Assembly (NCBI GenBank): GCA_947462335.1
Contig: OX381704.1
Location: forward strand, 49,542,942-49,606,941
DNA from: Harmothoe impar
Lineage: Eukaryota > Annelida > Polychaeta > Phyllodocida > Polynoidae
Direction: 5' to 3'
Length of the DNA stretch: 64,000 nucleotides
Below, in pieces: positions 21,701-30,884 of the stretch. The translations under genes were made by a program, and so were the position numbers. The notes under the pieces are model-generated. The model was not told where the DNA came from and searched no databases. It was given only the letters and a program-made list of their open reading frames with translations. How positions within the stretch are numbered: position 1 is the first letter of the stretch; every line of letters begins with the position of its first letter.

Positions 21701-22882
21701 CTCTGCACAGTGAGCTATAGCCATACACTCACTGCTGCCACCTATCGGCCTCCCCTATCCCTACCTATACTATCGTTCCCAAATCCTTCCAAAGGAAGGC
21801 TCTGGTAACAGCCACATGACCTTGAACTTGGGATTTTCCTGGGTTTCGGCAATCCCTGCTAGTAGCTTGGAACCAGTGCACCCAGGCAAATATGAGCGTC
21901 AGCCAATGTCGCCAATAGCATCCTCATAAAAATAGAGTGCAAGTACAAATAAGGTATATGAGTGCTTTAGACGACAAGGCCATCATCAGGCTGACACTGA
22001 TATTTGCCTGGGTGTGGACAGGAACCAGAATGTATGATGGTGGTTTTACCATCATACTTTCTGGTTCTATTTCTGGTTCCTGTTCGCTGGTTCCAAACTA
22101 ACCACAGGGATTGCCCAGATCCAGCGAAAATCCCAAGTTCAAGGTCATGTGGCTGTTACCAGAGCCTTTCTTCGGAGGGATTTGGGAACGAGAGTATTCC
22201 CTCCCACTGCTGCTACTCTTGTAATCTCAATCCTGGTTGTTGCTACTATTGTCGGCGCTCTCAATTGCTATGGCTCTTGTCGTTTCTACAGAATATTGAC
22301 GTCTAGCTTTGCCTGACTCCCTCTATGGCTGCAATGAACGAGGTGAGGGGGAGTCCATGCAGCATTGCCTGATACAAGGGGGAGTTAGACAAATCTGGAC
22401 CCTTTTAAAAGGGAGGCGTGCAATGCTGGTCCCTACCTCCAGAGAGCCCGCCCCCCCACCCCCCTCCCCCCTTCCCCTCCCACCCCCTCCCACCCCCTCC
22501 CCTCCTCCCCTGGGATCCAAACAGAGTAGTTTTTGGCGACATGCCTGAGTAAGAAAATGGGTTCCAACTGTCTCTAGTGTTCTCCTGTGTATATGTTTGC
22601 TTAGCGCCGCCATTGCTCAATTCATTTCTGCTAGTTACATGTACATCTTAAAATCATCTACGTGAAATACCATGTCCTGGATTATCTGCATTTCAGGCAA
22701 TATCCACGGCAATCAGGGATCTCCTCAAAATAGAAGACCAGGACTACACGCGCAGCATCGCCCTCCCCGATAGGGAGAAGATGGCAGCATTCCTTTTAGA
22801 AAAGTCAGTCAAAGGAAAGAGGGCTGATGCACTAACTTATGTAACATTTCTGAAGCGGAATAGACACAAGTACAGCAGGTGA
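12669..22882 (+). CDS. SAMD15: SAM-domain protein of the SAMD15 type, three exons
   Basis: Exons 12669-12788, 13187-13285 and 22697-22882 join in phase 0 at both junctions to give 134 residues. Residues ~20-85 form a sterile alpha motif domain: VEWSREQVGEWVTDLGYPQY, then NCFVDNYICGRKLIFID, SLPLIGVNEYIHV. The tail (AIRDLLKIEDQDYTRSIALP, ending RNRHKYSR) matches the layout I know for the C-terminal part of SAMD15, where KAI-RELLGIEEP and RSISLP-R follow the SAM core. Vertebrate SAMD15 has a long N-terminal extension that is absent here. SAM domains mediate protein-protein binding; a specific role is not known to me. ATG at 12669 is in a good position, directly before the domain. AATAAA at 23417 could end the transcript. 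Intron 2 (9.4 kb) is almost entirely repeats. Confidence 0.85.
12873..12989. mobile_element. 117-bp MITE with CCCAG ends, SAMD15-like intron 1
   Basis: Left CCCAGTGAACAAAGAAACGTT; right, inverted, CCCAGCTAACAAAAAACGTT. Inside are ACATTTTATAACATT palindromes. It shares the CCCAG-AAC ends and AACGTT motifs with the larger element at 16926-18241. Confidence 0.65.
13187..13285 (+). CDS. SAMD15: SAMD15-like exon 2
   Basis: Acceptor TTTTCAG before AATTGCTTTG and donor AAGGTAAGT. It encodes 33 residues of the SAM core (NCFVDNYICGRKL). Confidence 0.88.
13750..14030. repeat. Degenerate TTGCTGCTACTCTTGCAGTTCC minisatellite
   Basis: An approximately 24-27-bp unit rich in TTGCTGC, TTGCAGTTCC and ATGCTCGCC. 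Diverged pieces recur at 20475-20530 and 22200-22260, also in intron 2. It creates leucine/cysteine-rich spurious frames. Confidence 0.55.
14054..14125. mobile_element. 58-bp hairpin element with 7-bp target duplication
   Basis: The 23-bp perfect inverted arms begin AGCAAAGAGCAAATAATACT (14059-14081) and return at 14098-14120, with a 16-nt loop. CTATCAG lies on both sides (14054-14060, 14119-14125), so the minimal insert is 14061-14118. Confidence 0.65.
14291..16882. repeat. 1061-bp tandem array, 2.4 copies, with GGTGTCACC-bounded modules
   Basis: A 470-bp module bounded by GGTGTCACCACCCTAAA and its complement occurs at 14291-14760, 15352-15821 and 16413-16882. The two 591-bp spacers (14761-15351, 15822-16412) begin TTAAACG and end CCTTTAA. 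The period is exactly 1061 bp and copies differ at only single bases (for example CATAAACATAC versus CATAAACCTAC). Outer flanks are AGAA on both sides (14287-14290, 16883-16886), a likely target duplication. It reads as a non-autonomous transposon that became tandem, or an over-expanded assembly. No coding frame. Confidence 0.85.
17280..17372 (-). repeat. tRNA-like sequence, probably a SINE head
   Basis: On the minus strand GGGTAGAGTGTTAGTCTCA resembles a tRNA A-box and D-stem, and GATCCTGAGTTCTAGGCTC a decayed B-box and T-arm. No proper acceptor stem is seen, so it is not called a tRNA gene. Confidence 0.45.
17437..18060 (+). repeat. tRNA-related SINE split by a minisatellite insert
   Basis: The left part (17437-17462, CTCGGACCCCGACTGTATGT) and right part (17853-17915, GTATACAGTCTGGGAGAGT) are contiguous in the copy at 59313-59390, so about 390 bp have been inserted. 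At 17968-18035 a tRNA-like body follows: TCGTTAGCTCAAGCAGGAGAG (A-box-like, D-stem GCTC/GAGC) and CTGGGTTCGATCCTCAG (T-arm). Its anticodon stem is imperfect and no acceptor stem forms. Confidence 0.55.
17463..17852 (+). repeat. CATGTCGATTTTAAGAAATGG minisatellite insert
   Basis: It starts with GGGGGGTAGATGGGGGGGGGTCC, then carries irregular copies of CATGTCGATTTTAAGAAATG alternating with CATGTCACTAAG. Related copies lie at 35540-35750 (reverse) and 41205-41860. It encodes only a spurious MSHVDFKKWP-type frame. Confidence 0.7.
18270..18390 (+). repeat. Duplicated intron segment, uninterrupted copy
   Basis: This ~100-bp piece (TTAGCAACAAACCAATAGAATCATTGAATTC) is paralogous to 14235-14290 joined to 16883-16925. 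It represents the site without the 1061-bp array. Confidence 0.65.
18641..19467. mobile_element. 827-bp TA-flanked element with TACGT repeats
   Basis: Ends CCCAGTAAACACAACTACGT and, inverted, CCCAGAAAACACCCTACGTA; TA at 18639-18640 and 19468-19469. The subterminal zones (18660-18790 and 19255-19445) are inverted copies rich in ACGTAAATCTACGTT and AACCTTAACGTTTTGACGT. No coding frame. Confidence 0.72.
19758..20031. mobile_element. Foldback element with a TTAGGG-type telomere-repeat core
   Basis: Arms 19780-19834 and 19937-19992 are inverted copies (ATGGATGTGGGGGCGA, CATTTACTGTGACAGTTACA). The loop at 19851-19916 is about 11 units of (C)CCTAA with CCCCAA variants. A 31-bp direct repeat with one mismatch, beginning GTAAGACTGG and ending CCGTAATCTG, flanks it (19758-19788, 20001-20031). 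It lies inside intron 2 of the SAMD15-like gene, so it is not a chromosome end. Confidence 0.8.
20221..20400. mobile_element. 180-bp TA-flanked MITE, copy 1
   Basis: The inverted termini CCGTATTCGACGTAATAAGC are perfect. TA lies on both sides (20219-20220, 20401-20402), as in Tc1/mariner-type targets. It is nearly identical to 48110-48290. Confidence 0.88.
21768..22193. mobile_element. ~426-bp foldback element with nuclear-receptor-like motifs
   Basis: The ~105-bp arms 21768-21875 and 22088-22193 are inverted copies (TTCCCAAATCCTTCC; GCTCTGGTAACAGCCACATG; CTTGAACTTGGGATTTTC). The inner parts also pair (CACCCAGGCAAATAT with ATATTTGCCTGGGTG). A separate hairpin GAACCAGAATGTATGATGGT lies at 22022-22065. 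Each arm holds a TCAAGGTCA motif. Confidence 0.78.
22697..22882 (+). CDS. SAMD15: SAMD15-like exon 3, with stop
   Basis: Acceptor GCATTTCAG before GCAATATCC; stop TGA at 22880-22882. It encodes 61 residues (ISTAIRDLLKIEDQDY, RSIALPDREKM, LTYVTFLKRNRHKYSR). Confidence 0.85.
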   Translation, partial: AISTAIRDLLKIEDQDYTRSIALPDREKMAAFLLEKSVKGKRADALTYVTFLKRNRHKYSR

Positions 22883-23416
22883 ACTGTGTTTATGCCCTGG
22901 CATAATGAGTACAATGTTACATCACTTTACGTACTTTGATTCACGACAATAGATCATGCACATGTAATTTGCAGTGTGTATTCATTGCATTGTATACGTT
23001 TACTCTTGCTTACTATTACAAAATAGTCAAATCCCTGGGAAATTTGTTAACACAGTACCTGGTGCTTATTTGAACGATAATTCATTTATATATCCTTTTA
23101 ACTGGCCCTAAATGTGTCGATGCCGACTAGCCTTTTGCATGTTGCGGTATATCACATGGTGTGATTAAATCATTCACTATCTCTGTAAAATAGATGCTGT
23201 TAAATCATATTAAATCGATTTTAATATATGACTTGTCCTTTGTGTCTATTTTAGTCTGACCTTAATGCTATAGGCGAAAGCAAATATCTGGTACTTTAAA
23301 GTATGGATAAACATTAAACTCATACCGTATTCTAATTCTGTGTACCCTGGTAAAATGCATTCAGAATAGCATTTTCAGGGTCAATATTTTTAAGTTTTCA
23401 AATAAGATTTTCAGCT

Positions 23417-23422
23417 AATAAA
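23417..23422 (+). terminator. Candidate poly(A) signal for the SAMD15-like gene
   Basis: AATAAA about 535 nt after the stop codon, in AT-rich DNA; an inference from position only. Confidence 0.35.
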
Positions 23423-24158
23423 ACATTAACGCCAAGGTAAACAGGCGGTGAATGTGATCTAAATGGAAGATGTTTGCAGGCTGTGTGGTATGGTATGGGT
23501 ATAGATTGCCATGTGTCGGTATGTGTGTATGTAGAGGGTGGAGGGGAGGGGGGGGGGGGTCCTGCTTAGTCCGGCCCCCTTCCGCCCTGCACGGGAGTCA
23601 CTTTCACCTGCTGGATCCGTCCCACGACCAAGCACCAGGCTGCCTACAAACACACCAGTAAAGTAAACGCAGTGTGTTTTTCCCACCCCCAGGAGTATAT
23701 GTGGTGACAACAGTATAAGCGCATATACTGATCACAGGTACAACATAGCTGTGTGTCCACTCACAGGAGGTTTGCCACCATGCACAGGTATAGCTAGCGT
23801 ACTTACAAAGGAGATAGATTGGGAAACTATTGAAAAACACCATACCTACATCATTGGATAAGATCTAAGACCTGCATATACACCATAACATTCTATCCAG
23901 TCTAGTCTATACTCAAAAACTATAGACAGATAACGATGAAAGGATGCTTTTTGACCAATAGCTGTGACCTTTGGATTACCAGCTGATAAAGGCACGGGCA
24001 TAAAGGGAGGCACAGTATATAGACCAGTGATTAATAGCCTACAGATTCCTACTAATTGGTATTTCCAACTGCTGATATGATATGGTGAGGTCTGCTGGAA
24101 CTCACACATGAGCTGACAGGAGAGAGAACCAGCTTGCCTTACATCTCAGACTTGTACC

Positions 24159-24836
24159 ATGGCAGCTCCATCGTCCGTCAAGAAGCCCACAGAGGCAGTC
24201 CCAAAGGAGGGGTCGGCAGCACCTCCAGGAGGCAATAAGCTTGCCGCCCTGGCTGGCGGCAAACCCGCCGGGGCGGCAGGAGGACTGGGAAAGCTTGCCG
24301 CACTGATGAAGAAGAGTGGTGCGGCAACCGATGCGAAAAACGCCGACGCCGCAGCAGCCGAGGGAGGAGGCATCATGAAAATGATGTTCCTGAAGAATAA
24401 ACTCTCCAAATGGCGGACGAGCAAGTTGAAGACGTGGAACATGAACGAGTCGACGACGAGCTCGGTGAAGACGCCAGTGGAGAACACGTACCGCCTGGAG
24501 CCGGAGCGGCAAGGCCGCTTCTTGCCGGCCAAGGTGAGGGCGTGCATAGAGGGCGTGCTGAAAGTTCGTGTGAAGGACGACACGCGCTACCAGCCCGACA
24601 CCTTCTCTACACTGGCACGGCTGGTGGCTGATGAGATCAAGGAGGAGGTGAAGGGACTGGGCTTCACGCGCTATAAGCTGGTGGTGCATGTCATGTTGAG
24701 TCAGAACCTGGGCCAGGGTCTGCAGACGGCCAGTCGGTGTGTGTGGGACCCGAGTGCCGACAACTCGGCCACCCTCACATTCCGCTCCAACAATGTATGT
24801 GCTGTCATCAACGTCTTTGGCACCTATTTTGAATAG
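24159..24836 (+). CDS. Tctex-1 domain protein (DYNLT4/DYNLT5-like), single exon
   Basis: An uninterrupted 225-residue frame. Residues 1-70 are low complexity (Ala, Gly, Lys; KLAALAGGKPAGAAGG). From about residue 106 it is a Tctex-1 family domain: ENTYRLEP, FLPAKVRACIEGVL, the LADEIKEEVKGLGFTRYKLV region and a closing DNSATLTFRSNNVCAVINVF. The family includes dynein light chain Tctex-type proteins, which bind dynein intermediate chain or act in cilia; the N-terminal extension with the YRLEP motif fits the TCTEX1D1/TCTEX1D4 (DYNLT5/DYNLT4) branch rather than short DYNLT1. It is GC-rich compared with its surroundings. The ATG at 24159 follows CTTGTACC and is the first in frame. I cannot choose between the two names. 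No introns interrupt it; a retrogene origin is possible. Confidence 0.88.
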   Translation: MAAPSSVKKPTEAVPKEGSAAPPGGNKLAALAGGKPAGAAGGLGKLAALMKKSGAATDAKNADAAAAEGGGIMKMMFLKNKLSKWRTSKLKTWNMNESTTSSVKTPVENTYRLEPERQGRFLPAKVRACIEGVLKVRVKDDTRYQPDTFSTLARLVADEIKEEVKGLGFTRYKLVVHVMLSQNLGQGLQTASRCVWDPSADNSATLTFRSNNVCAVINVFGTYFE

Positions 24837-25700
24837 CGTAAATGTCCTATGTGTAGATTGAATTAGTTTTATATTCTGAGATGCCACTTTTCCTACTTTT
24901 GTAGGAAGTTTTGGCGCCACAGATTTCACAAAGTATTATAGAGTGACTGTTTTCTACAGTTTTCTGTGGATTTCTATATTAGATTTAGTTAATTTACTAT
25001 GGTAGGTACATTTAAATCTATCAAAATCGTAAGATTTCCTACTTTTTGAAGACCTGGGAGTGTCATCCCTGTATATCTACAGGCGTTGATTTTATACAGT
25101 ATTTGGAAATGTTGACTGGATATAGAGGTCCTACAGTCTATAGCCGAAATGGAAGAATAAGAGAGTGGAGGTAAAGCCTCTTATTAGTCTTAGACATTGC
25201 CTCCATTTCTTGGTTCCATATTCCTATCAAATGATGCATGGGAATTGGTAGACACCTAAATGAATTTCAATCATTTATTATCAATATATTATGCATGTGT
25301 TGCAATGACAATGGAAACTAAATGCAATACATGTAGTATACTGACCCTGCTTAGCGCATACAGCTTGATACTGCATGAGGGTGACGGATTTCATTCTGAT
25401 TGAAGGTGCATATTCTCTATCGCCAGATTCAATCTGCCTAGTCCAGGCAATCATGAAGGAAAAATACTTGCAACCACCGATCATGGTTCTTTATTAGCTA
25501 TGGTCGACAACCTTTTTTCATAACGTCAAAAGAGATTCAAATGACTCATGTCGACCAAAAGCTTCTGGTAGTGGGGGGCCGAAATTGCAAATGTCCCCAA
25601 AAGGTCAAAAATAAATGTTTTTATAAAAATCCAACTGCATAATATGAAAGGCCTATACTTGATGTACATGTCTATTGATTTTTATGTTGTTATTTGTTTA

Positions 25701-25706
25701 AATAAA
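25701..25706 (+). terminator. Candidate poly(A) signal for the Tctex-1 gene
   Basis: AATAAA 865 nt downstream of the stop; a second one lies at 25755. Chosen by position only. 24840-26120 shows no other feature. Confidence 0.3.
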
Positions 25707-26195
25707 AATTTTAGAAAGAAATTAAAATTTTGTTAAATTTTTTCATTTTACCTCAATAAAAGAGATCACAAACTCATCATTTTCATAATTTAGGAATTAC
25801 AATTTCACCTAATTTTTTTGTGGAATGTAAAGTAAAGTAGTGTTGCCTGATCATGCCGAAGGAATCATAGTAAATGAACAATTAACCTACTCTGCAGATC
25901 ATCTCAAACTGAAAAGTCTTATTTTTAAGCAATCCCTATCATGGAGGCCATTGACCGAAAATTGTGCAGATCAAATTTAAGTCAAAATTGGCTCTAATCG
26001 TATAATTAAACAACACAATAGAATATATAGACTATTTACCTGTATGGATCAGCTTATAATAATCGAGAAAGATATCTTAATCATGTAAAATGACAACTAA
26101 CGTCAACTACAGCAGTTAACGTCAATGGCGCCGTTTGAAAACACGCCATCGTCCCGAAACCGGAAGTGTAAACGTCACCATGACAACTCGCCCGG

Positions 26196-26460
26196 CAAAT
26201 TGATACATTTTAGTAGCGGCGTCAAATTGATACATTTTAGTAGCGGCGTCAAATTGATACATTTTAGTAGCGGGCGGCAAATTGATACATTTTAGTAGCG
26301 GCGGCAAATTGATACATTTTAGTAGCGGCGGCAAATTGATACATTTTAGTAGCGGCGGCAAATTGATACATTTTAGTAGCGGCGGCAAATTGATACATTT
26401 TAGTAGCGGCGGCAAATTGATACATTTTAGTAGCAGCGGCGAATTGATACATTTTAGTAG
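26196..26460. repeat. 27-bp minisatellite, about 10 copies
   Basis: Unit AAATTGATACATTTTAGTAGCGGCGGC with small variants. Because 27 is divisible by 3 it stays open in several frames (LIHFSSGGK on +, MYQFAAATK on -), giving spurious ORFs. Confidence 0.92.
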
Positions 26461-26480
26461 GCTTTTAGTAGGCAGCAAAT

Positions 26481-26924
26481 TGTTGTTGTTTTGGCGAGTT
26501 TTGTTGTTGTTAAATCGCCGAGAATCGGAAGTGTCAACATCACCATGACAACAGCCTCGATGTGAATTCAAAATGGCGACTTCCGGTTTTGAAATCTCGC
26601 TCACGGCCGTATCACAAAATCGGCCATAACTCATTTCCTACTGTTTTGATTGAAATTTCGATGACTGCATTGTGTCCGCGCAAAAATTCTGCTTTAGAAA
26701 AGTTACTTTAGAAGGAATTTTTGGGGAAAAAAAAGTCCTGAAAAAAAAATCAGCAATTCAAATTTCTTTGTTGTTGTTTTGGCGAGTTTTGTTGTTGTTA
26801 AATCGCCGAGAATCGGAAGTGTCAACATCACCATGACAACAGCCTCGATGTGAATTCAAAATGGCGACTTCCAGTTTTGAAATCTCGCTCACGGCCGTAT
26901 CACAAAATCGGCTATAACTCATTT
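26481..26924 (+). repeat. 156-bp direct duplication (26481-26636 and 26769-26924)
   Basis: Both copies run from TGTTGTTGTTTTGGCGAG to CATAACTCATTT (second copy CTATAACTCATTT) and differ at about two bases. A diverged piece (GGAAGTGTAAACGTCACCATGACAAC) occurs at 26161-26187. Spacing is 288 bp. Confidence 0.88.
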
Positions 26925-29785
26925 TCATCCCCTTCTCCGTTTATACCGTTCTCCCTTTATCCCGTTCTTCCGTTCTCCATTTACCCCGTTCTCCCTTCAT
27001 CCCATTCTCTGCCTACTTTTAGCTTGAGGGGATAATAAAATCTTCCTATATAAATTCAATTCCTATTGGGACTAGGCCTACTTTTAGCTTGAGGGGATAA
27101 TAAAATCTTCCTATATAAATTCAATTCCTATTGGGACTAGGCCTACTTTTAGCTTGAGGGGATAATGAAATCTTCCTATATAAATTCAATTCCTATTGGG
27201 ACTAGGCCTAATTTTAGCTTGAGGGGATAATGAAATCTTCCTATATAAATTCAATTCCTGTTGGGACTAGGCCTACTTTTAGCTTGAGGGGATAATAAAA
27301 TCTTCCTATATAAATATAATTCCTATTGGGACTAGGCCTACTTTTAGCTTGAGGGGATAATGAAATCGTCCTATATAAATTCAATTCCTATTGGGACTAG
27401 GCCTACTTTTAGCTTGAGGGGATAATGAAATCTTCCTATATAAATTCAATTCCTATTGGGACTAGGCCTACTTTTAGCTTGAGGGGATAATAAAATCTTC
27501 CTATATAAATTCAATTCCTATTTGGACTAGGCCTACTTTTAGCTTGAGGGGATAATAAAATCTTCCTATATAAATATAATTCCTATTGGGACTAGGCCTA
27601 CTTTTAGCTTGAGGGGATAATAAAATCTTCCTATATAAATTCAATAAAAAAGTAGGCCTAGTCCCAATAGGAATTGAATTTATATAGGAAGATTTTATTA
27701 TCCCCTCAAGCTAAAAGTAGGCCTAGTCCCAATAGGAATTATATTTATATAGGAAGATTTTATTATCCCCTCAAGCTAAAAGTAGGCCTAGTCCAAATAG
27801 GAATTGAATTTATATAGGAAGATTTTATTATCCCCTCAAGCTAAAAGTAGGCCTAGTCCCAATAGGAATTGAATTTATATAGGAAGATTTCATTATCCCC
27901 TCAAGCTAAAAGTAGGCCTAGTCCCAATAGGAATTGAATTTATATAGGAAGATTTCATTATCCCTTCAAGCTAAAAGTAGGCCTAGTCCCAATAGGAATT
28001 ATATTTATATAGGAAGATTTTATTATCCCCTCAAGCTAAAAGTAGGCCTAGTCCCAACAGGAATTGAATTTATATAGGAAGATTTCATTATCCCCTCAAG
28101 CTAAAATTAGGCCTAGTCCCAATAGGAATTGAATTTATATAGGAAGATTTCATTATCCCCTCAAGCTAAAAGTAGGCCTAGTCCCAATAGGAATTGAATT
28201 TATATAGGAAGATTTTATTATCCCCTCAAGCTAAAAGTAGGCCTAGTCCCAATAGGAATTGAATTTATATAGGAAGATTTTATTATCCCCTCAAGCTAAA
28301 AGTAGGCCTAGTCCCAACAGGAATTGAATTTATATAGGAAGATTTTATCATCCCCTCAAGCTAAAAGTAGGCCTAGTCCCAACAGGAATTGAATTTATAT
28401 AGGAAGATTTTATCATCCCCTCAAGCTAAAAGTAGGCCTAGTCCCAACAGGAATTGAATTTATATAGGAAGATTTCATTATCCCCTCAAGCTAAAAGTAG
28501 GCCTAGTCCCAATAGGAATTGAATTTATATAGGAAGATTTCATTATCCCCTCAAGCTAAAAGTAGGCCTAGTCCCAATAGGAATTGAATTTATATAGGAA
28601 GATTTTATTATCCCCTCAAGCTAAAAGTAGGCCTAGTCCCAATAGGAATTAAATTTATATAGGAAGATTTCATTATCCCCTCAAGCTAAAAGTAGGCCTA
28701 GTCCCAATAGGAATTGAATTTATATAGGAAGATTTCATTATCCCCTCAAGCTAAAAGTAGGCCTAGTCCAAATAGGAATTGAATTTATATAGGAAGATTT
28801 CATTATCCCCTCAAGCTAAAAGTAGGCCTAGTCCAAATAGGAATTGAATTTATATAGGAAGATTTTATTATCCCCTCAAGCTAAAAGTAGGCCTAGTCCC
28901 AATAGGAATTGAATTTATATAGGAAGATTTTATTATCCCCTCAAGCTAAAAGTAGGCCTAGTCCCAATAGGAATTGAATTTATATAGGAAGATTTTATTA
29001 TCCCCTCAAGCTAAAAGTAGGCCTAGTCCCAACAGGAATTGAATTTATATAGGAAGATTTTATTATCCCCTCAAGCTAAAAGTAGGCCTAGTCCCAACAG
29101 GAATTGAATTTATATAGGAAGATTTTATTATCCCCTCAAGCTAAAAGTAGGCCTAGTCCCAACAGGAATTGAATTTATATAGGAAGATTTTATTATCCCC
29201 TCAAGCTAAAAGTAGGCCTAGTCCCAATAGGAATTAAACGGAGAACAGGATAAAGGGAGAACGGGATGAACGGAGAAGGGTATGAACGGAAAAGGGGATG
29301 AGCGGAGAACGGAACGAAGGGAGAACATGATGAAGCGAGAACGTGATAAACGGAGAATGGGATAAACGTAATAAACGGAGAACATAATAAACGGGATAAA
29401 GGGATGAACGGGATAAAGGGAGAACAGGATAAGCGGTGAGCGGGATAAATGGTGAACGGGATAAACGGCGAACGGGATAAACAGCGAACCGGATTAACAG
29501 CGAATGGGATTAACAGCAAACGGGATGAACTGAGAATGGGATGAAGGAAGAAGGGGATGAACGGAGAAGGGGATGAAGGGAGAAGAGGATTAAGGGATAA
29601 AGGGATAAATGGTGAACCGGATAAACGGAGAACGGGATAAACATAAAAATCCTGTTTATCCTATTCTCCGTTTATCCCCATTCTCGGTTTATCCCTGTTC
29701 TCCCTTTATCCCGTTCTCCCTTTATCCCCTTCTCCCTTTAATCCTGTTTATACTGTTCATCCTGTTTATCCCGTTCTCCAAGAAA
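26925..29785. repeat. Palindromic satellite locus (65-bp units) with minisatellite shoulders
   Basis: Left arm 27016-27645: 9.7 units of 65 bp in forward orientation (CTTTTAGCTTGAGGGGATAA). The centre is an A-rich spacer, 27646-27653. Right arm 27654-29235: about 24 units of the same sequence reversed. Each unit contains CTATATAAATT. The arms are bordered by a ~16-bp minisatellite, CGGAGAACGGGATAAA: reverse at 26927-27010, forward at 29237-29645, and reverse again at 29652-29785, so the outer shoulders also pair. No coding frame is credible. Confidence 0.9.
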
Positions 29786-29789
29786 AACT

Positions 29790-30550
29790 GTCGACCATAG
29801 CTCCCCTGTGTTTCCCAACTCAGATCTATGTCTCATTGTCCCTTTTTCCTTTGGAAATCTCTATGTCCTTGTTATTATCCTGCTGGATCGACCAGACTCA
29901 AGTACTAAGTAACTCAGTCAGAAAGTTGTTTATCAATTATTGTTTTTTGAGTTGGCAGTCCATTGATAGACTGCCCTGAACCTAGCGAAATTGAACAAGA
30001 CAAAAAAAACGGCCAGTACCTGTTTAACTCTACAGAATACATTGGAGTACCAATAAGGAGTATGATTATGCAGGGCAAATATTAGTGTAGGCCGATGTGC
30101 TTACCATGGGTACACCTACATGATATACTGACAAATTATGTGAATGTGGAAACTATAGACATGCAATGTGGATCGCAATACATACACCGTAAAGTTATTC
30201 ATCTATGGACCTTGGTGTGGGAAATGGCAATATACTGTTATGCCTACCCCAGACATGCTTTATCTGCATGGATGTAGTTATACGTTAAATCATAAAATAT
30301 ATTGAATTTTAACTAGTGTCTATGGGATACTCTTATTCAGTAGTGAGTCTGTTTGAAATAAACATAGAATAATTATAGGGATGGGTTATATCTGTTCTTA
30401 TAATAAGTTTTACCTTCGCAATAAATATCTGCCATAACGTTGAACATGTTATCTAATGATCATGTGTATAGGCTATTTGATTACACCTATTCGACAGTTC
30501 GATATATATATTTATGTTTTCCTTTCATCGTCAATATCATATTCGAGTTT
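29790..30550. other. No recognised feature
   Basis: AT-rich DNA with short open frames only; no repeat, exon or RNA gene recognised. Confidence 0.5.
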
Positions 30551-30558
30551 TTACATTA

Positions 30559-30879
30559 GGGAGTGCTCATTTTTTAACAACAGGGGGGGGGTGGATTTGG
30601 GGGAGGGGGTAAAAAATTTGGACCCCTTGACCGGGGGTGGGGGGTAAAAAATTTAGACCCCTCTTGGGGGGGGGTCAAAAAAATTCAACCTGTTTTCAGG
30701 GAAAAAGCCCGCACGTTACTACACTACAAAGGGGCGCGAACGCGCGCGATTTTCGGCCTGCCGGCGGGGGGGGGGTAAAAAATTTTGACCCTTCTAGGGG
30801 GGGGGTGAAAAAATTTCACGCGCTCCGCGCGAAATCTCACCGCCCCCCCCCCCCCCGTTGTTAAAAACTGAGCACTCCC
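30559..30879. mobile_element. G-tract MITE, copy 3 (321 bp)
   Basis: Ends GGGAGTGCTCATTTTTTAAC and, inverted, GGGAGTGCTCAGTTTTTAAC, flanked by TTA (30556-30558, 30880-30882). The interior has G8-10 runs with AAAAAATTTGGACCCC and a C14 run at the right end. Best preserved member of the family. Confidence 0.85.
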
Positions 30880-30884
30880 TTATG

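Noticed and set aside
22309..22620. Proline- or glycine-rich frames
   Set aside because: Caused by the C-rich tract at 22449-22510; no splice context or family resemblance.
24102..24929. 275-residue open frame on the minus strand
   Set aside because: It is the antisense shadow of the GC-rich Tctex-1 exon and resembles no family.
26122..26634. 170-residue repeat protein (LPPLLKCIN) and similar frames
   Set aside because: Product of a 27-bp minisatellite that stays open in several frames on both strands.
27016..29235. Regular 65-bp repeats as a CRISPR array
   Set aside because: Units are contiguous with no unique spacers, the array is palindromic, and the genome is eukaryotic.
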